Shown in pieces: positions 19,024-27,890 of a stretch of 64,000 nucleotides of DNA (the first letter of the stretch is position 1; each line of letters starts with the position of its first letter). Below the pieces are notes generated by a model, which was given only the letters and a program-made list of their open reading frames with translations, searched no databases and was not told the origin of the DNA. The translations under genes were made by a program, and so were the position numbers. The stretch covers positions 1-64,000 of the forward strand of contig CANLLR010000014.1 of NCBI GenBank assembly GCA_947491985.1, read 5' to 3'. This DNA is from Flavobacteriaceae bacterium. GTDB taxonomy: Bacteria; Bacteroidota; Bacteroidia; Flavobacteriales; Flavobacteriaceae.

Positions 19024-20829
19024 TTAAAAATCAAATTTATAATTCGCCCCCAACAACACCTGAATTCCTTGCACCGGATAGTTGGCCCAACGTTGGTAGT
19101 TTTGACCTGCTAAATTGCTTCCTTTTAAAAAGAATGTCATGCGTTCATTATGCTTATAACCAATGTGTGCATTTAAATCAAAATAACTGTCTAACGTAAT
19201 GGTTTCTGTAGTATAGGTTGGCGGATAAATGGCTAAGGCGGTTTGCACAAAGCTGATGTCTTTTCGCTCACCAACAAAAAATACTTTAGTTCCAGCATAC
19301 CATTTTGGCGTAATATTGAAATCTAAATTCGCTGCTACATTTAAAGAAGGTAAATTCCATGCTTCTTCTTGAAAATCGGTAGCGAACGTATTAAATGTTC
19401 CGCTCACACCGAAAGCCACATTCTTTGTAAAATCAGCTTTTAATTCACCATAAAAACTTACCGTTTTAATGTTATCATAGACTACATCAAACGAGTTTCC
19501 GAAAGTATACCCTTCTTGATTTGTATTGTAATGCGAGAAAGTATTACTCAAAAATAAGGCTTTCCCTGCTTCATTTAGATAAGAACCTCGAATGTTATAT
19601 CCGATTGAATTGGCTAATTTTCCTTTCAAACCAACATAAATATCAAATTTTTGATCGGTTGGTGCAATGGCTAAAGTTGGTGATATAAAGAAGTTTTCCT
19701 GCACAAAATCACGATACGAGTTTTGCTTCAAATTTCCTTCCGCTCCAGCATAAGCAATCATCAAATCGCCCACTACTTTATACGAAGCCGTAACACTTGG
19801 GTAAATCAAAAATTTACTATTGCCACCTTGCGAAGCAGCGCTGTACATGAATGTAGCTCCTAAATTAACCGACAAATCGTCTCTGTTAATTTGGTAACTT
19901 GGATTAAATCCGACATTGGCAAAACCATATTTGATTCCGGCTATGTCATTGTAATCTTTAGCAAATGTTCCGTTAATGTAATCTAAAACGAAATTGGCTT
20001 TTATTTTTTCTTCGTTGATTTCAAATTCGAGACTTGGTTTCACATAAACGCGGTTTTCACTTGATGAAAAACCATCCCAAAAACGAGTGAATTTGAGAGT
20101 TCCTTCTTTAAAAATGCTTTCGTTCAAACTCAAACGTCCACCCACATTTATAGTATGATAAGTTTGTTTTTCGTTGATTTCATCAATAAAAAGTAATTGA
20201 TCGTCAGGAGTTAATCCGGCATAGACTATCGGATTCAAACCGTACCAATTGTAGGATTGATTTTGATATCCTAAATCGGCACTCCATGATACACTGCGCG
20301 ACTTGCTCCCGTAGGTCAAATCTATTGCCGTATCAAAAAACTTATCGTCTAAAACCACATCTTTGATTCCGCCTTGTGATGATTTATGACGCAACATTCC
20401 ACCAAAATATTCCGAGTTGCTGATGGCTTGTGTAATAAAAAGTTCGGCATTTACGGTTCCGAAATTACCAGCACCCAAAGTGAGGTAATTATCGTATAAT
20501 TTTTCTTGAGCCGATTTATCAACAGCTGCTGCTTTTCCTTTAGAAGGTGTAAAAGTTGACGCTACGGGAAAGGAAAATATAGTGTATTTGATAAGTTCTT
20601 TGTTTGCCGTTTCTTCATCGTCAAACGATGGCGTTTCTTTGACTTTAAATGCATCAGAAATGGTTGGCGTGTAAGGTTTTACAACGTTTACAACTTCGGT
20701 CCCGATGTTTTCGTCTTTTTTTTGTGAAAACGAAAATTGCGTTGACAAAATTAGACTAATAGATAATAGACTAATAGATGATAGACATTTGGATATTGTG
20801 AATTGAGGTATATTTATTTTAAAATTCAT
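19024..20829 (-). CDS. Outer-membrane beta-barrel protein, TonB-dependent-receptor-like
   Basis: The protein has 601 residues. A signal peptide covers about 1-36 (SISLLSISLIL, ending FSFSQ). A short linker (VVNVVKPYTPTISDAFKVKETPSF) precedes a long run of alternating-polarity strands from about 95 (NYLTLGAGNFGTVNAELF) to the terminal Phe (GANYKFDF), a usual end for outer-membrane barrels. There is no plug domain of normal size, so it is not a complete TonB-dependent receptor. The upstream TPR gene suggests a functional pair at the envelope. The signal-peptide codons contain a 15-mer tandem repeat (see the repeat entry at 20754-20786). Confidence 0.75.
   Translation of the reverse strand: MNFKINIPQFTISKCLSSISLLSISLILSTQFSFSQKKDENIGTEVVNVVKPYTPTISDAFKVKETPSFDDEETANKELIKYTIFSFPVASTFTPSKGKAAAVDKSAQEKLYDNYLTLGAGNFGTVNAELFITQAISNSEYFGGMLRHKSSQGGIKDVVLDDKFFDTAIDLTYGSKSRSVSWSADLGYQNQSYNWYGLNPIVYAGLTPDDQLLFIDEINEKQTYHTINVGGRLSLNESIFKEGTLKFTRFWDGFSSSENRVYVKPSLEFEINEEKIKANFVLDYINGTFAKDYNDIAGIKYGFANVGFNPSYQINRDDLSVNLGATFMYSAASQGGNSKFLIYPSVTASYKVVGDLMIAYAGAEGNLKQNSYRDFVQENFFISPTLAIAPTDQKFDIYVGLKGKLANSIGYNIRGSYLNEAGKALFLSNTFSHYNTNQEGYTFGNSFDVVYDNIKTVSFYGELKADFTKNVAFGVSGTFNTFATDFQEEAWNLPSLNVAANLDFNITPKWYAGTKVFFVGERKDISFVQTALAIYPPTYTTETITLDSYFDLNAHIGYKHNERMTFFLKGSNLAGQNYQRWANYPVQGIQVLLGANYKFDF
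20754..20786. repeat. 15-mer tandem repeat in the beta-barrel signal-peptide codons; inverted copy at 21208-21234
   Basis: GACTAATAGATAATA then GACTAATAGATGATA then GAC on the plus strand. Bases 20769-20785 recur as an exact 17-bp inverted copy at 21209-21225, on the other side of the S23 gene. Confidence 0.8.
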
Positions 20830-20835
20830 TATAAT

Positions 20836-21198
20836 TTAATTTAAAGTATTTTGAAATGACATGGTTGCTTTTTGCAACTCTTCTATTTGTGATTCAATGT
20901 TATTTGTAATTTCATCAGCAATAAGGCCGTTTGCATTTGCTAGTAATAGTTGTGTTTGAAGTTCAAATGAAGAGCCTAATGCAATGTCTAAAAAATGATT
21001 AAACGATTTATTAGTTCTACTTGAACCTTCCGCTATGTTTGACGCAATTGATACAGAACATCTGTTCATTTGACTCATCAGTCCATACTTTTCAGAACTT
21101 GGAAAATTAGACGTTAAATCAAAAATCATTTTAGCTAACTCCATTGCCATTTGCCAAATTTTAAGTCTTTTAAAATTGTGTCTTTTAAATTCATTCAT
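20836..21198 (-). CDS. Four-helix-bundle protein of the S23 (23S rRNA intervening sequence) family
   Basis: From the ATG at 21198 the protein has 120 residues. A longer form starting at 21216 would begin inside a repeat, so I prefer the inner start (MNEFKRHNFKRLKIW). Family signs are FKRLKIWQMAMELAKMIFDLT, FPSSEKYGLMSQMNRCSVSIASNIAEGSSR, and the F..FLDIALGSSFELQTQL helix. This family is known from rRNA intervening sequences and as isolated genes in many Bacteroidota, and its function is not settled. It sits between a TPR gene and a beta-barrel gene and is flanked by inverted 15-mer arrays, which suggests insertion. Confidence 0.85.
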   Translation of the reverse strand: MNEFKRHNFKRLKIWQMAMELAKMIFDLTSNFPSSEKYGLMSQMNRCSVSIASNIAEGSSRTNKSFNHFLDIALGSSFELQTQLLLANANGLIADEITNNIESQIEELQKATMSFQNTLN

Positions 21199-21207
21199 GG
21201 TTTGAAT

Positions 21208-21234
21208 CTCTATCATCTATTAGTCTATCATCTG
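21208..21234. repeat. Inverted copy of the 15-mer array beside the S23 gene
   Basis: The stretch CTCTATCATCTATTAG plus TCTATCATCTG lies between the TPR stop and the S23 start. Its bases 21209-21225 are the exact reverse complement of 20769-20785. Confidence 0.8.
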
Positions 21235-21237
21235 TTT

Positions 21238-24200
21238 CTATTTAGTAATTGACGAATTGGTTTTGGCTTCTTCTACTTTAATAATATCTAATTCTGTTTG
21301 CGCTTCGGCAACAACATCGGCATATTCGGTGAAATTTGTTATTACACTTTCCAATATGGAAGTCGCACTAAAACTATCTTTCAATTGATAATAATTTTTT
21401 GCCATTACTACCAAACCTTTGGCTCCAAAATATTTATAGCCTGAATAATCTTTGGATAATTTTTGTACAATTTTGTTCGAATCTTCAAACTTACCATCTT
21501 TGTTTTTGAAATAGGCATCATAAAATAAGGCCTCGGCAGCCAATTCGCCTTTGGCAATTTTCAATAAATTCGCATAAGCAATTCGTGCTTTTGGTTCGTC
21601 ATTTGCTTTTATCGCCGAACGCGCTACAATGATTTGCGCATCACTTTTAATTTTGTTGTCTGTTTTTGGATTGGATAGCACTTTATCAGCATAAATCACT
21701 GCATTCGGATAGTCCTTTTGATCGTAATACGCTCGCATTAAATTGGCTTGAGCGAAGGTGATATTTTGTGGAAAATCGGCTTCACTTTCCAAACGTTTTA
21801 ACACGGGAATCGCTTTGGTAAAATCGGCTGATTGCAAGTGAATTTCAGACAAACGCGCCAACGATTGCTCGGTAAATTCGCTTTTTGGTTGCGCAATAAC
21901 GTACTCGTAATTCGGAATTGCGTTGGTTTCCAATTTATCAGCGAAATACAATTGTGCCAAATAGAAATTGGCTTTCAATGAATGAATTCCTTTAGGAAAT
22001 TTAGAAACATAACCACTAAAACTCGAAATGGCTTGTTTGACATTGTTCTGTAAATATTGCTTTTCGGCTGCTTCATAGGTATCGTTATCCAATTCGGCAT
22101 CTGACACTTCCACAAAATCCAACGTTCGGACCCACGCCGCATATTCGTCAACTTTTCCGTTGTCAAGGTAAATCAATCGCGCTGTAGCCACAGCTTCTAA
22201 AGCTTCTGGAGTTCGCGGGTATTCGGCAGCTACTTTCTTAAATTTCGTAATGGCTTCGCTGTCTTTATTTCCGTTATAATACACCAAACCTTGACGCAAA
22301 ATAGCTTTGGAAGCATACGAGCCATTTTTAAATTCACTTAACAATTGATCGAAGGTTTTGATAGCCAAATCGGTATTTTTTTCTGCCACATAGGTATTTC
22401 CCAACTCAAACAACGCATCATCACGGTATTGCGAGGTTTTGAACGTTTGCAAGAACTTATTAAAATCGTCTATCTTTTTATCATTTTTGGATACAAATCC
22501 GTAGCTGATGGCTTTTTGAAACGCTGCGTAATCTGCATCGACACTTTTCAATTCGATGGCTTTGTTATACGCATCCATTGCTAGCCAATATTTCGATGTT
22601 ACGAAACGGCTATCGCCCAATCGCAAATAAGCATCGTTGCTACGAATTTTATCGTCTTTGGCTACTTCAATATAACGCTGAAATTGATTCCCTGCTTGTT
22701 CGTATTCTTTTTGTTTGAAATACGCATACGCAATATTGTAATAGATGTGTTTAAACTCGGGAGTTGCTATAGCTTCAGCGTACCCTTCAAACTGTTTAAA
22801 ACTCAACAAAGCTTCGTTAAAACTGTCCAAAACGTACTCGGTTTCGCCTTTCCAAAAGGTTGCACGCGCTGTGAATTTTTGATCTTTTTGCTCGGCAATT
22901 GATTTTTTAAACATTTTCAATGCCTCTTGATAATCGCCGTCGGTGTACAATTCTAGTCCACGGTAAAAGGTTACTTTTTGATACGCCGCTTTGAATTTCG
23001 GATTCTTATTTTTCTCCAACAATGCCAAAGCACCTTTGTAATTTTTAGAAGTGATGTACGAATTGATCAACAAACCTTCTATTTCATCTTTGCTCGGCGA
23101 TGCTGGATATTTCGCTAAAAATCCAGACAAAACATCAGGAACACTTTGGTACGAATTTCCGATTTCATAGCTCAACTTGGCATAATTTAACGACGCATCT
23201 TCTTGAATTTTTTTATCAAAATCCATTTCTGAAGCATTTTTAAAGGCATTTAATGCTTGTTGTTTTAGGTCGGATTTAAGATAACTTTCTCCCAAATGAT
23301 AGTAGCCATTTTGTGCTACATAATCTTTCCCATCAATAATTTTGTTGAATTGTGAAATGGCGTTTTCAAAGTCGTTTTGTTTGTAGTACGTGTAACCCAA
23401 TTGGTAATAATCGGTGTTGTTCCATTTGCCTTTTTTGCCTTTATACTCTTTCAAATAAGGAAAGGCTTTGTCATATTGTTTTAAATTAAAGTAGCTTTCA
23501 CCAATAATTTTATTCAATTCTGATTTTTCAACAGCATTCGATTTTGCCATCGCAGCAATTCCTAAATCAATCGCTTTTTGAAAATTACCCAACTTAAAAT
23601 TCATATCGGCTTGAAAATACGACAACTTCTCTTTGTATTTTTCTTCACCCGATATTTGATCATAATACTTCGATGCTTCTTTATAATCGTCACTTTCATA
23701 TGCCATAAAACCAAGGTAATACTTAGCTTGTGAACCGAATTCTTGTGAATTGGCGACTTTATTTAAATACGTAGTAGCTTCTTTCTTTTTACCTGCCGAA
23801 AAATACGCATATCCTTTTTGGAAATTGAATTTTTGAATTTCGTCATTGGTAAGTCCGTTTTCGTCGACTTTATCAAAATATTCCAACGCTTGAGGATACC
23901 GTCCGTTTTCAAAATAATATTCAGCAACACCAATAAAAGCCTGATTTTGTTTGGTGCTTGTTGGATAATTCGCCACAAAATCTTCCATCATTTGGTCGGC
24001 ATTCGTTTGATTGAGACGAATAGCAGCATTGGCAATATAATAAGCACAATCCGATTCAACTTCCTGACTTTTAGTAGTTTGTTTTACCTTTTCAAATAAA
24101 ATTTGAGCGGCTAAATACTGCTTATCTTTGTACAATAAAAGTGCTTTGTCAAATTCACTAAATTGACTGGTGTATACGGCCGATTGTTGCGCAGAAACGA

Positions 24201-24252
24201 TAGCAATTTCTGCTAAAAAAAGGAATAAAAACAGTATTGAAAATTTACGCAT
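21238..24252 (-). CDS. Large TPR-repeat envelope protein
   Basis: The 1004 residues begin with a signal peptide (FSILFLFLFLAEIAIVSAQQ). Almost all of the rest is degenerate tetratricopeptide repeats. Typical units read AIDLGIAAMAKSNAVEKSELNKIIGESYFNLKQYD..., YYQLGYTYYKQNDFENAISQF and YYHLGESYLKSDLKQQALNAF. Periplasmic or outer-membrane-associated location is inferred. TPR solenoids usually scaffold protein complexes, and pairing with the downstream beta-barrel gene suggests an envelope assembly role. A promoter is visible at 24277-24303. I do not assign a gene name. Confidence 0.85.
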   Translation of the reverse strand: MRKFSILFLFLFLAEIAIVSAQQSAVYTSQFSEFDKALLLYKDKQYLAAQILFEKVKQTTKSQEVESDCAYYIANAAIRLNQTNADQMMEDFVANYPTSTKQNQAFIGVAEYYFENGRYPQALEYFDKVDENGLTNDEIQKFNFQKGYAYFSAGKKKEATTYLNKVANSQEFGSQAKYYLGFMAYESDDYKEASKYYDQISGEEKYKEKLSYFQADMNFKLGNFQKAIDLGIAAMAKSNAVEKSELNKIIGESYFNLKQYDKAFPYLKEYKGKKGKWNNTDYYQLGYTYYKQNDFENAISQFNKIIDGKDYVAQNGYYHLGESYLKSDLKQQALNAFKNASEMDFDKKIQEDASLNYAKLSYEIGNSYQSVPDVLSGFLAKYPASPSKDEIEGLLINSYITSKNYKGALALLEKNKNPKFKAAYQKVTFYRGLELYTDGDYQEALKMFKKSIAEQKDQKFTARATFWKGETEYVLDSFNEALLSFKQFEGYAEAIATPEFKHIYYNIAYAYFKQKEYEQAGNQFQRYIEVAKDDKIRSNDAYLRLGDSRFVTSKYWLAMDAYNKAIELKSVDADYAAFQKAISYGFVSKNDKKIDDFNKFLQTFKTSQYRDDALFELGNTYVAEKNTDLAIKTFDQLLSEFKNGSYASKAILRQGLVYYNGNKDSEAITKFKKVAAEYPRTPEALEAVATARLIYLDNGKVDEYAAWVRTLDFVEVSDAELDNDTYEAAEKQYLQNNVKQAISSFSGYVSKFPKGIHSLKANFYLAQLYFADKLETNAIPNYEYVIAQPKSEFTEQSLARLSEIHLQSADFTKAIPVLKRLESEADFPQNITFAQANLMRAYYDQKDYPNAVIYADKVLSNPKTDNKIKSDAQIIVARSAIKANDEPKARIAYANLLKIAKGELAAEALFYDAYFKNKDGKFEDSNKIVQKLSKDYSGYKYFGAKGLVVMAKNYYQLKDSFSATSILESVITNFTEYADVVAEAQTELDIIKVEEAKTNSSITK

Positions 24253-24276
24253 AGTAGAAGTTTTTTTTAACTATTT

Positions 24277-24303
24277 CAAAAGTAGTTTAGGATATAGGTA
24301 CAA
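24277..24303 (-). promoter_or_regulatory. Bacteroidota-type promoter for the TPR gene
   Basis: On the minus strand TTG (24303-24301) is followed after 16 bases by TACTTTTG (24284-24277). The box ends 24 bases before the ATG. Confidence 0.55.
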
Positions 24304-24605
24304 CGCGGTAACCTTGGTAATTATTATAAACATTTTTCTTAACAATTGTTAAAGTTGATTTGTACGAGTGTATGCTATTTTAGCACAAGTCTTACGAAAC
24401 TTACACAATGAAATTTTCAAACTATTTAGAATCAGTAATTTACTTTAGTCATTTTCGATTTAATCTCTTTTATAATTCGTAAAAGGAATAAACCATTAAG
24501 CAATTGAGTTTCATTAAGACTTTTTAGCTTAATTTTCTTAATTGCTTAGTAGTTTAAAACAATTTTATTAATGCCATATAAAAGGATATTATTTTAAAAA
24601 CAAAA
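24304..24605. other. AT-rich divergent intergenic region
   Basis: This is the gap between the divergent TPR and ftsE-like genes. Apart from the two promoters at its ends I see only AT-rich sequence, including AACAATTGTT near 24340 (a 10-bp palindrome). No ORF or RNA gene is supported. Confidence 0.4.
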
Positions 24606-24610
24606 TAATT

Positions 24611-24640
24611 TTGAAAACATTCGTTATAATAGTACTTTTA
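24611..24640 (+). promoter_or_regulatory. Near-consensus promoter for the ftsE-like gene
   Basis: TTG (24611-24613), a 19-base spacer, then TACTTTTA (24633-24640), one base off TAnnTTTG. The box ends 20 bases before the ATG. A second exact box, TAATTTTG at 24606-24613, overlaps the TTG. Confidence 0.45.
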
Positions 24641-24660
24641 CCCAATAAACAAATTTTGGT

Positions 24661-25344
24661 ATGTCACAAACGGTATTGTCTTTAAAAAATGTCACTATTT
24701 ATCAAGAAAACAAAGTCATTCTTTCACAAGTAAATTTAGATGTCAATCACGGCGAATTTATTTACATCATCGGAAAAACCGGAAGTGGAAAGAGTAGTTT
24801 TATGAAGACATTATATGGCGATTTACCATTAACAGAAGGCGAAGGACATATTGTTGACTTTGATTTGGTATCGTTGGAGGAGAAACAAATTCCGTATTTG
24901 CGTCGTAAAATCGGAATCGTTTTTCAAGATTTTCAATTGCTTCCCGACCGAAACGTGAATGCCAATATGTTATTTGTTTTAAAAGCAACAGGTTGGGTTG
25001 ATCCGACAGAAATGCAAAACAAAATTGACGAAGTTTTAGATAAAGTTGGCATGAAAGGTTTTGCCAATAAAATGCCACATCAATTGTCAGGTGGTGAACA
25101 ACAACGTGTTGCTATCGCTAGAGCTTTGTTAAACAATCCTGAATTAATTTTAGCCGATGAGCCTACAGGAAACCTCGATCCACAAACGAGTGTCGAAGTA
25201 TTGGAAGTTTTAAAAAGCATCAATGCCAACGGAAAAACCGTAATTATGGCAACACACGATTATGCGTTATTGATGAAATTCCAATCGAAAACGTTGAAAT
25301 GTGAAGACGGTTCGATCTTTGAAGTGGTGCAACGAACGGTTTAA
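24661..25344 (+). CDS. ftsE: FtsE-like cell division ABC ATPase
   Basis: The 227-residue ABC ATPase has Walker A GKTGSGKS at 38-45, the signature LSGGEQQ at 141-147, Walker B LILADEP at 161-167 and the switch His in MATHDY. Short length, YGDLPLTEGEG and NP.LILADEPTGNLDP fit FtsE, which with FtsX controls cell-wall hydrolases at the septum. A lipoprotein-export ATPase (LolD) is the main alternative. No ftsX follows: the next gene converges and overlaps the stop by 4 bases. FtsX would have to be encoded elsewhere. Confidence 0.8.
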   Translation: MSQTVLSLKNVTIYQENKVILSQVNLDVNHGEFIYIIGKTGSGKSSFMKTLYGDLPLTEGEGHIVDFDLVSLEEKQIPYLRRKIGIVFQDFQLLPDRNVNANMLFVLKATGWVDPTEMQNKIDEVLDKVGMKGFANKMPHQLSGGEQQRVAIARALLNNPELILADEPTGNLDPQTSVEVLEVLKSINANGKTVIMATHDYALLMKFQSKTLKCEDGSIFEVVQRTV

Positions 25345-26576
25345 ATTACTTTTCTTTTATCAGCATACCATTTAGCCAATAAAATCAATACGAATGGAAA
25401 TACAACAAGGTGAAAACGATCGCCTTGACTGCACGATATTCCCGATGTTCCTATGATATAACCAATATAAACAGCAATCAAACTAAAAAACGGTTCCTTT
25501 TTATAGCATTTGAAAAAATATAAGGTCGCTAACACAATTCCCAGCAAAGTAAATATGCGATTTTGCCATTGGGAAATCACAAATAATGTGTCTTTCGAAA
25601 AAGTAAAATAACTTGTATTTTCTACGTTTTTACATTCGGTCAACGGAAAACTTCCAGAAATGGTGTTATCATATACATCTGAACAATACGCATACAACAA
25701 TCCTTCTGAATTGGTTTGTAATTGATGTAGTAAATCGCGTTTGGCTTCTGCTTGAATTTGTGGTGGTTGCAACGAAAAAATATAGTGCGTTCTTGGATCG
25801 TTCGCCATATTAAATTCGGTACCGTTTTTATACGCTATTGCTTTGCTTCCAATGTAATTGTAATAGGTTACCGAATCGATATAGCTAATGGTAAAATTGC
25901 CAAATTGATACTTGACACCAGAGCATTGAATTACTACCAAAAGCCAACTTCCATACAGTAGTAATGTGGCTTTTGATTTATAAAACCGCAGCACTTCTTT
26001 ACTATAAAATAAGAAAAACAACACTGCCAACCACTTCGATCCCGGACGCACTAACATGCTAATAATTAATATGGAAAGCGCTATAGATAAAGACCAAAAG
26101 CATTTTAATTTATAATATTTTAAAAGAAAATAAAAGGTTAAAACAATCAGTAATGTATAAATGTTCTCCGACAATAAATGAAAAATCAACACGATGGTTC
26201 CAACAAATAAGAACGAACAAAGTGAAACAAAAAAAGCTGCTTTTTCGGTCAAAAAACTTTTTAAAATTTCGAACAAAACCAGAGCAGTCAACAACCAACA
26301 AAACACATTGACATACAAACTGAACTCAAAAATAAAGGCATCAGAACAGCCAAATAAATACGGGATTCCGTTTATCGCCGCCATAACCATCGGTCGGTAA
26401 TTGTGTCCGATGTTATAAATGTAAACGTTTTTTGCTGCTTCGTAATAACTTTCAGAATCGGGGTATATTAAGTTTTGTGCATCAAAATGAATCAAACCAT
26501 TTGTAATGGTTAACACACTTAAACCGATTACAACTAAGAAAAAATGATATTTATATTTGGTAAAAAAATTAATCAT
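25341..26576 (-). CDS. Polytopic GT-C-like membrane protein (paralogue B)
   Basis: The 411-residue protein has about ten hydrophobic segments. Motifs shared with the upstream neighbour are DSESY near 38, NYRPMV, AINGIPYLFG, HLLSENIYT, FGNFTISYIDS.TYYNY and, near the C-terminus, QGDRFHLVVFP. A large extracytoplasmic loop lies around 210-320. The topology, with a conserved Asp in the first outer loop and an Arg-containing motif before the last helix, resembles lipid-linked-sugar glycosyltransferases of the GT-C fold. I do not recognise the family, so this is inference. Its start overlaps the end of the paralogue by 8 bases, which suggests translational coupling. Confidence 0.7.
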   Translation of the reverse strand: MINFFTKYKYHFFLVVIGLSVLTITNGLIHFDAQNLIYPDSESYYEAAKNVYIYNIGHNYRPMVMAAINGIPYLFGCSDAFIFEFSLYVNVFCWLLTALVLFEILKSFLTEKAAFFVSLCSFLFVGTIVLIFHLLSENIYTLLIVLTFYFLLKYYKLKCFWSLSIALSILIISMLVRPGSKWLAVLFFLFYSKEVLRFYKSKATLLLYGSWLLVVIQCSGVKYQFGNFTISYIDSVTYYNYIGSKAIAYKNGTEFNMANDPRTHYIFSLQPPQIQAEAKRDLLHQLQTNSEGLLYAYCSDVYDNTISGSFPLTECKNVENTSYFTFSKDTLFVISQWQNRIFTLLGIVLATLYFFKCYKKEPFFSLIAVYIGYIIGTSGISCSQGDRFHLVVFPFVLILLAKWYADKRKVI

Positions 26577-27804
26577 ATGAAAATTTTTTGGGATAAAATT
26601 GTACCAATAAAAGTAGGATTATTGGATATACAACAAGGTGAAATCGATCGCCTTGATCAGATGAAATTCCGGAAATAAAAATAACATATAAAACAACAAT
26701 AGCACAAATTTTAAAAAATACATTTTGTTTTTTCCATTGCCAAAGTGTTCCAACTGAAAGCAGTAATCCTAGAATTGTGAGAATAATGTTTTGCAATTTA
26801 GCCATGGCTTTAAAAAGGAAATGAAATCCATCAAAGAAGGTTGTATTCGCTTTGTTTTCGCAACCAAAAACCGACGGACTTCCATCTGTTGCATTGCCAT
26901 ACAAATTGATAGCATACGCTTTAATCAAATTAATGGTATTGTTTGAAAGTTGGTGTTTAAAATCGGCCGAAGCGACTTCTTTTTGTTGTTTTGGTACTAG
27001 TTTTCCAAAATACACATAGCGATCATTTTGGCCTTGAATAAACTCGGTTTTCTTTTGCAAACAATCGGCGTGCGTGCCCAAATAGTTGTAATAGGTAAAC
27101 GAATCAATATAACTGACGGTGAAATTTCCAAACTCCTTTTTTAACGTAATCATTTGAAAAAGAAGCACAAAACTGCACAAAAAAAGTACAATGACCGATT
27201 TGCTTTTGAAAAATTGGTTCGTTTTCTTATAAAAAAACACGATCACAATGACCACTAACAACAAACTCAACGGTTTAATCATAATCATCAATACCAATAA
27301 TGAAAGGGTATAAATTAAGAAGTGAATTTTTGTAGTATCATAATGTTTCTGAATCAGAAACAACACCAAAAGCAAGCAAAATGTAAAAATCGATTCGGAT
27401 AATAAATGGAAAGTAATAAACATATTTCCAACACAGAGGATGAAAAAAGCAGCGGTTAAAAAAGCAACTCTCTCACTTGTATAACGCTTCGCCATAGAAA
27501 AAATTAAAAGCACCGTCACGAACCAACAAGCCAAATTCACTATTAAACTCCATGTATAAATGACCGTAGGAGAAAATCCAAAAAGCAAAGGAAAACCATT
27601 TATTGCAGAAATCACCAACGGTCGATGATCGTTTAAAATTTCTTTTTGATACAAATCAATCGCAGCCAATTCATACGATTTACTATCACCAAAACGAAAC
27701 GTTTGCAACTCAATTTGAAAAATAAAAACACTCAACAACAACCAGCTAAAAGCCAAAAGTAGTAGCAATGATGGGTATTTATATGTTGCAAAAATGGATT
27801 TCAT
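26569..27804 (-). CDS. Polytopic GT-C-like membrane protein (paralogue A)
   Basis: The frame is open from an ATG at 27831, but I choose the ATG at 27804 (411 residues). A promoter box lies over the earlier ATG, and the chosen N-terminus (MKSIFATYKYPSLLLL) aligns with the paralogue (MINFFTKYKYHFFLVV). It has about ten membrane segments and the same conserved parts: DSKSY, DHRPLV, SAINGFPLLFG, HLLSESIFT, FGNFTVSYIDSFTYYNY and QGDRFHLVVYP. It probably transfers a sugar or related group from a lipid carrier on the outer face of the inner membrane. No catalytic activity can be named. Confidence 0.7.
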   Translation of the reverse strand: MKSIFATYKYPSLLLLLAFSWLLLSVFIFQIELQTFRFGDSKSYELAAIDLYQKEILNDHRPLVISAINGFPLLFGFSPTVIYTWSLIVNLACWFVTVLLIFSMAKRYTSERVAFLTAAFFILCVGNMFITFHLLSESIFTFCLLLVLFLIQKHYDTTKIHFLIYTLSLLVLMIMIKPLSLLLVVIVIVFFYKKTNQFFKSKSVIVLFLCSFVLLFQMITLKKEFGNFTVSYIDSFTYYNYLGTHADCLQKKTEFIQGQNDRYVYFGKLVPKQQKEVASADFKHQLSNNTINLIKAYAINLYGNATDGSPSVFGCENKANTTFFDGFHFLFKAMAKLQNIILTILGLLLSVGTLWQWKKQNVFFKICAIVVLYVIFISGISSDQGDRFHLVVYPIILLLLVQFYPKKFSYD

Positions 27805-27818
27805 TACAGATATTTCAA

Positions 27819-27847
27819 CAAATCTAAGCATTTTCTTGTTCTTTCAA
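27819..27847 (-). promoter_or_regulatory. Promoter for the GT-C-like pair; decides the start of the first gene
   Basis: On the minus strand TTG (27847-27845) is followed after 18 bases by TAGATTTG (27826-27819). It covers the upstream ATG at 27831, so translation most likely begins at 27804. Confidence 0.6.
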
Positions 27848-27865
27848 ATTAGAAATGTAGCTTTG
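27836..27865 (+). promoter_or_regulatory. Promoter for the DPM1-like glycosyltransferase
   Basis: TTG (27836-27838), 19 bases, then TAGCTTTG (27858-27865), an exact consensus match. It overlaps the divergent promoter at 27819-27847, so the two transcripts may compete. Confidence 0.65.
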
Positions 27866-27890
27866 TGAATTAAATCGAATTGAACGCTGA

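Noticed and set aside
27805..27831. Upstream ATG of the first GT-C-like gene
   Set aside because: A consensus promoter lies over it and the paralogue aligns from the ATG at 27804.
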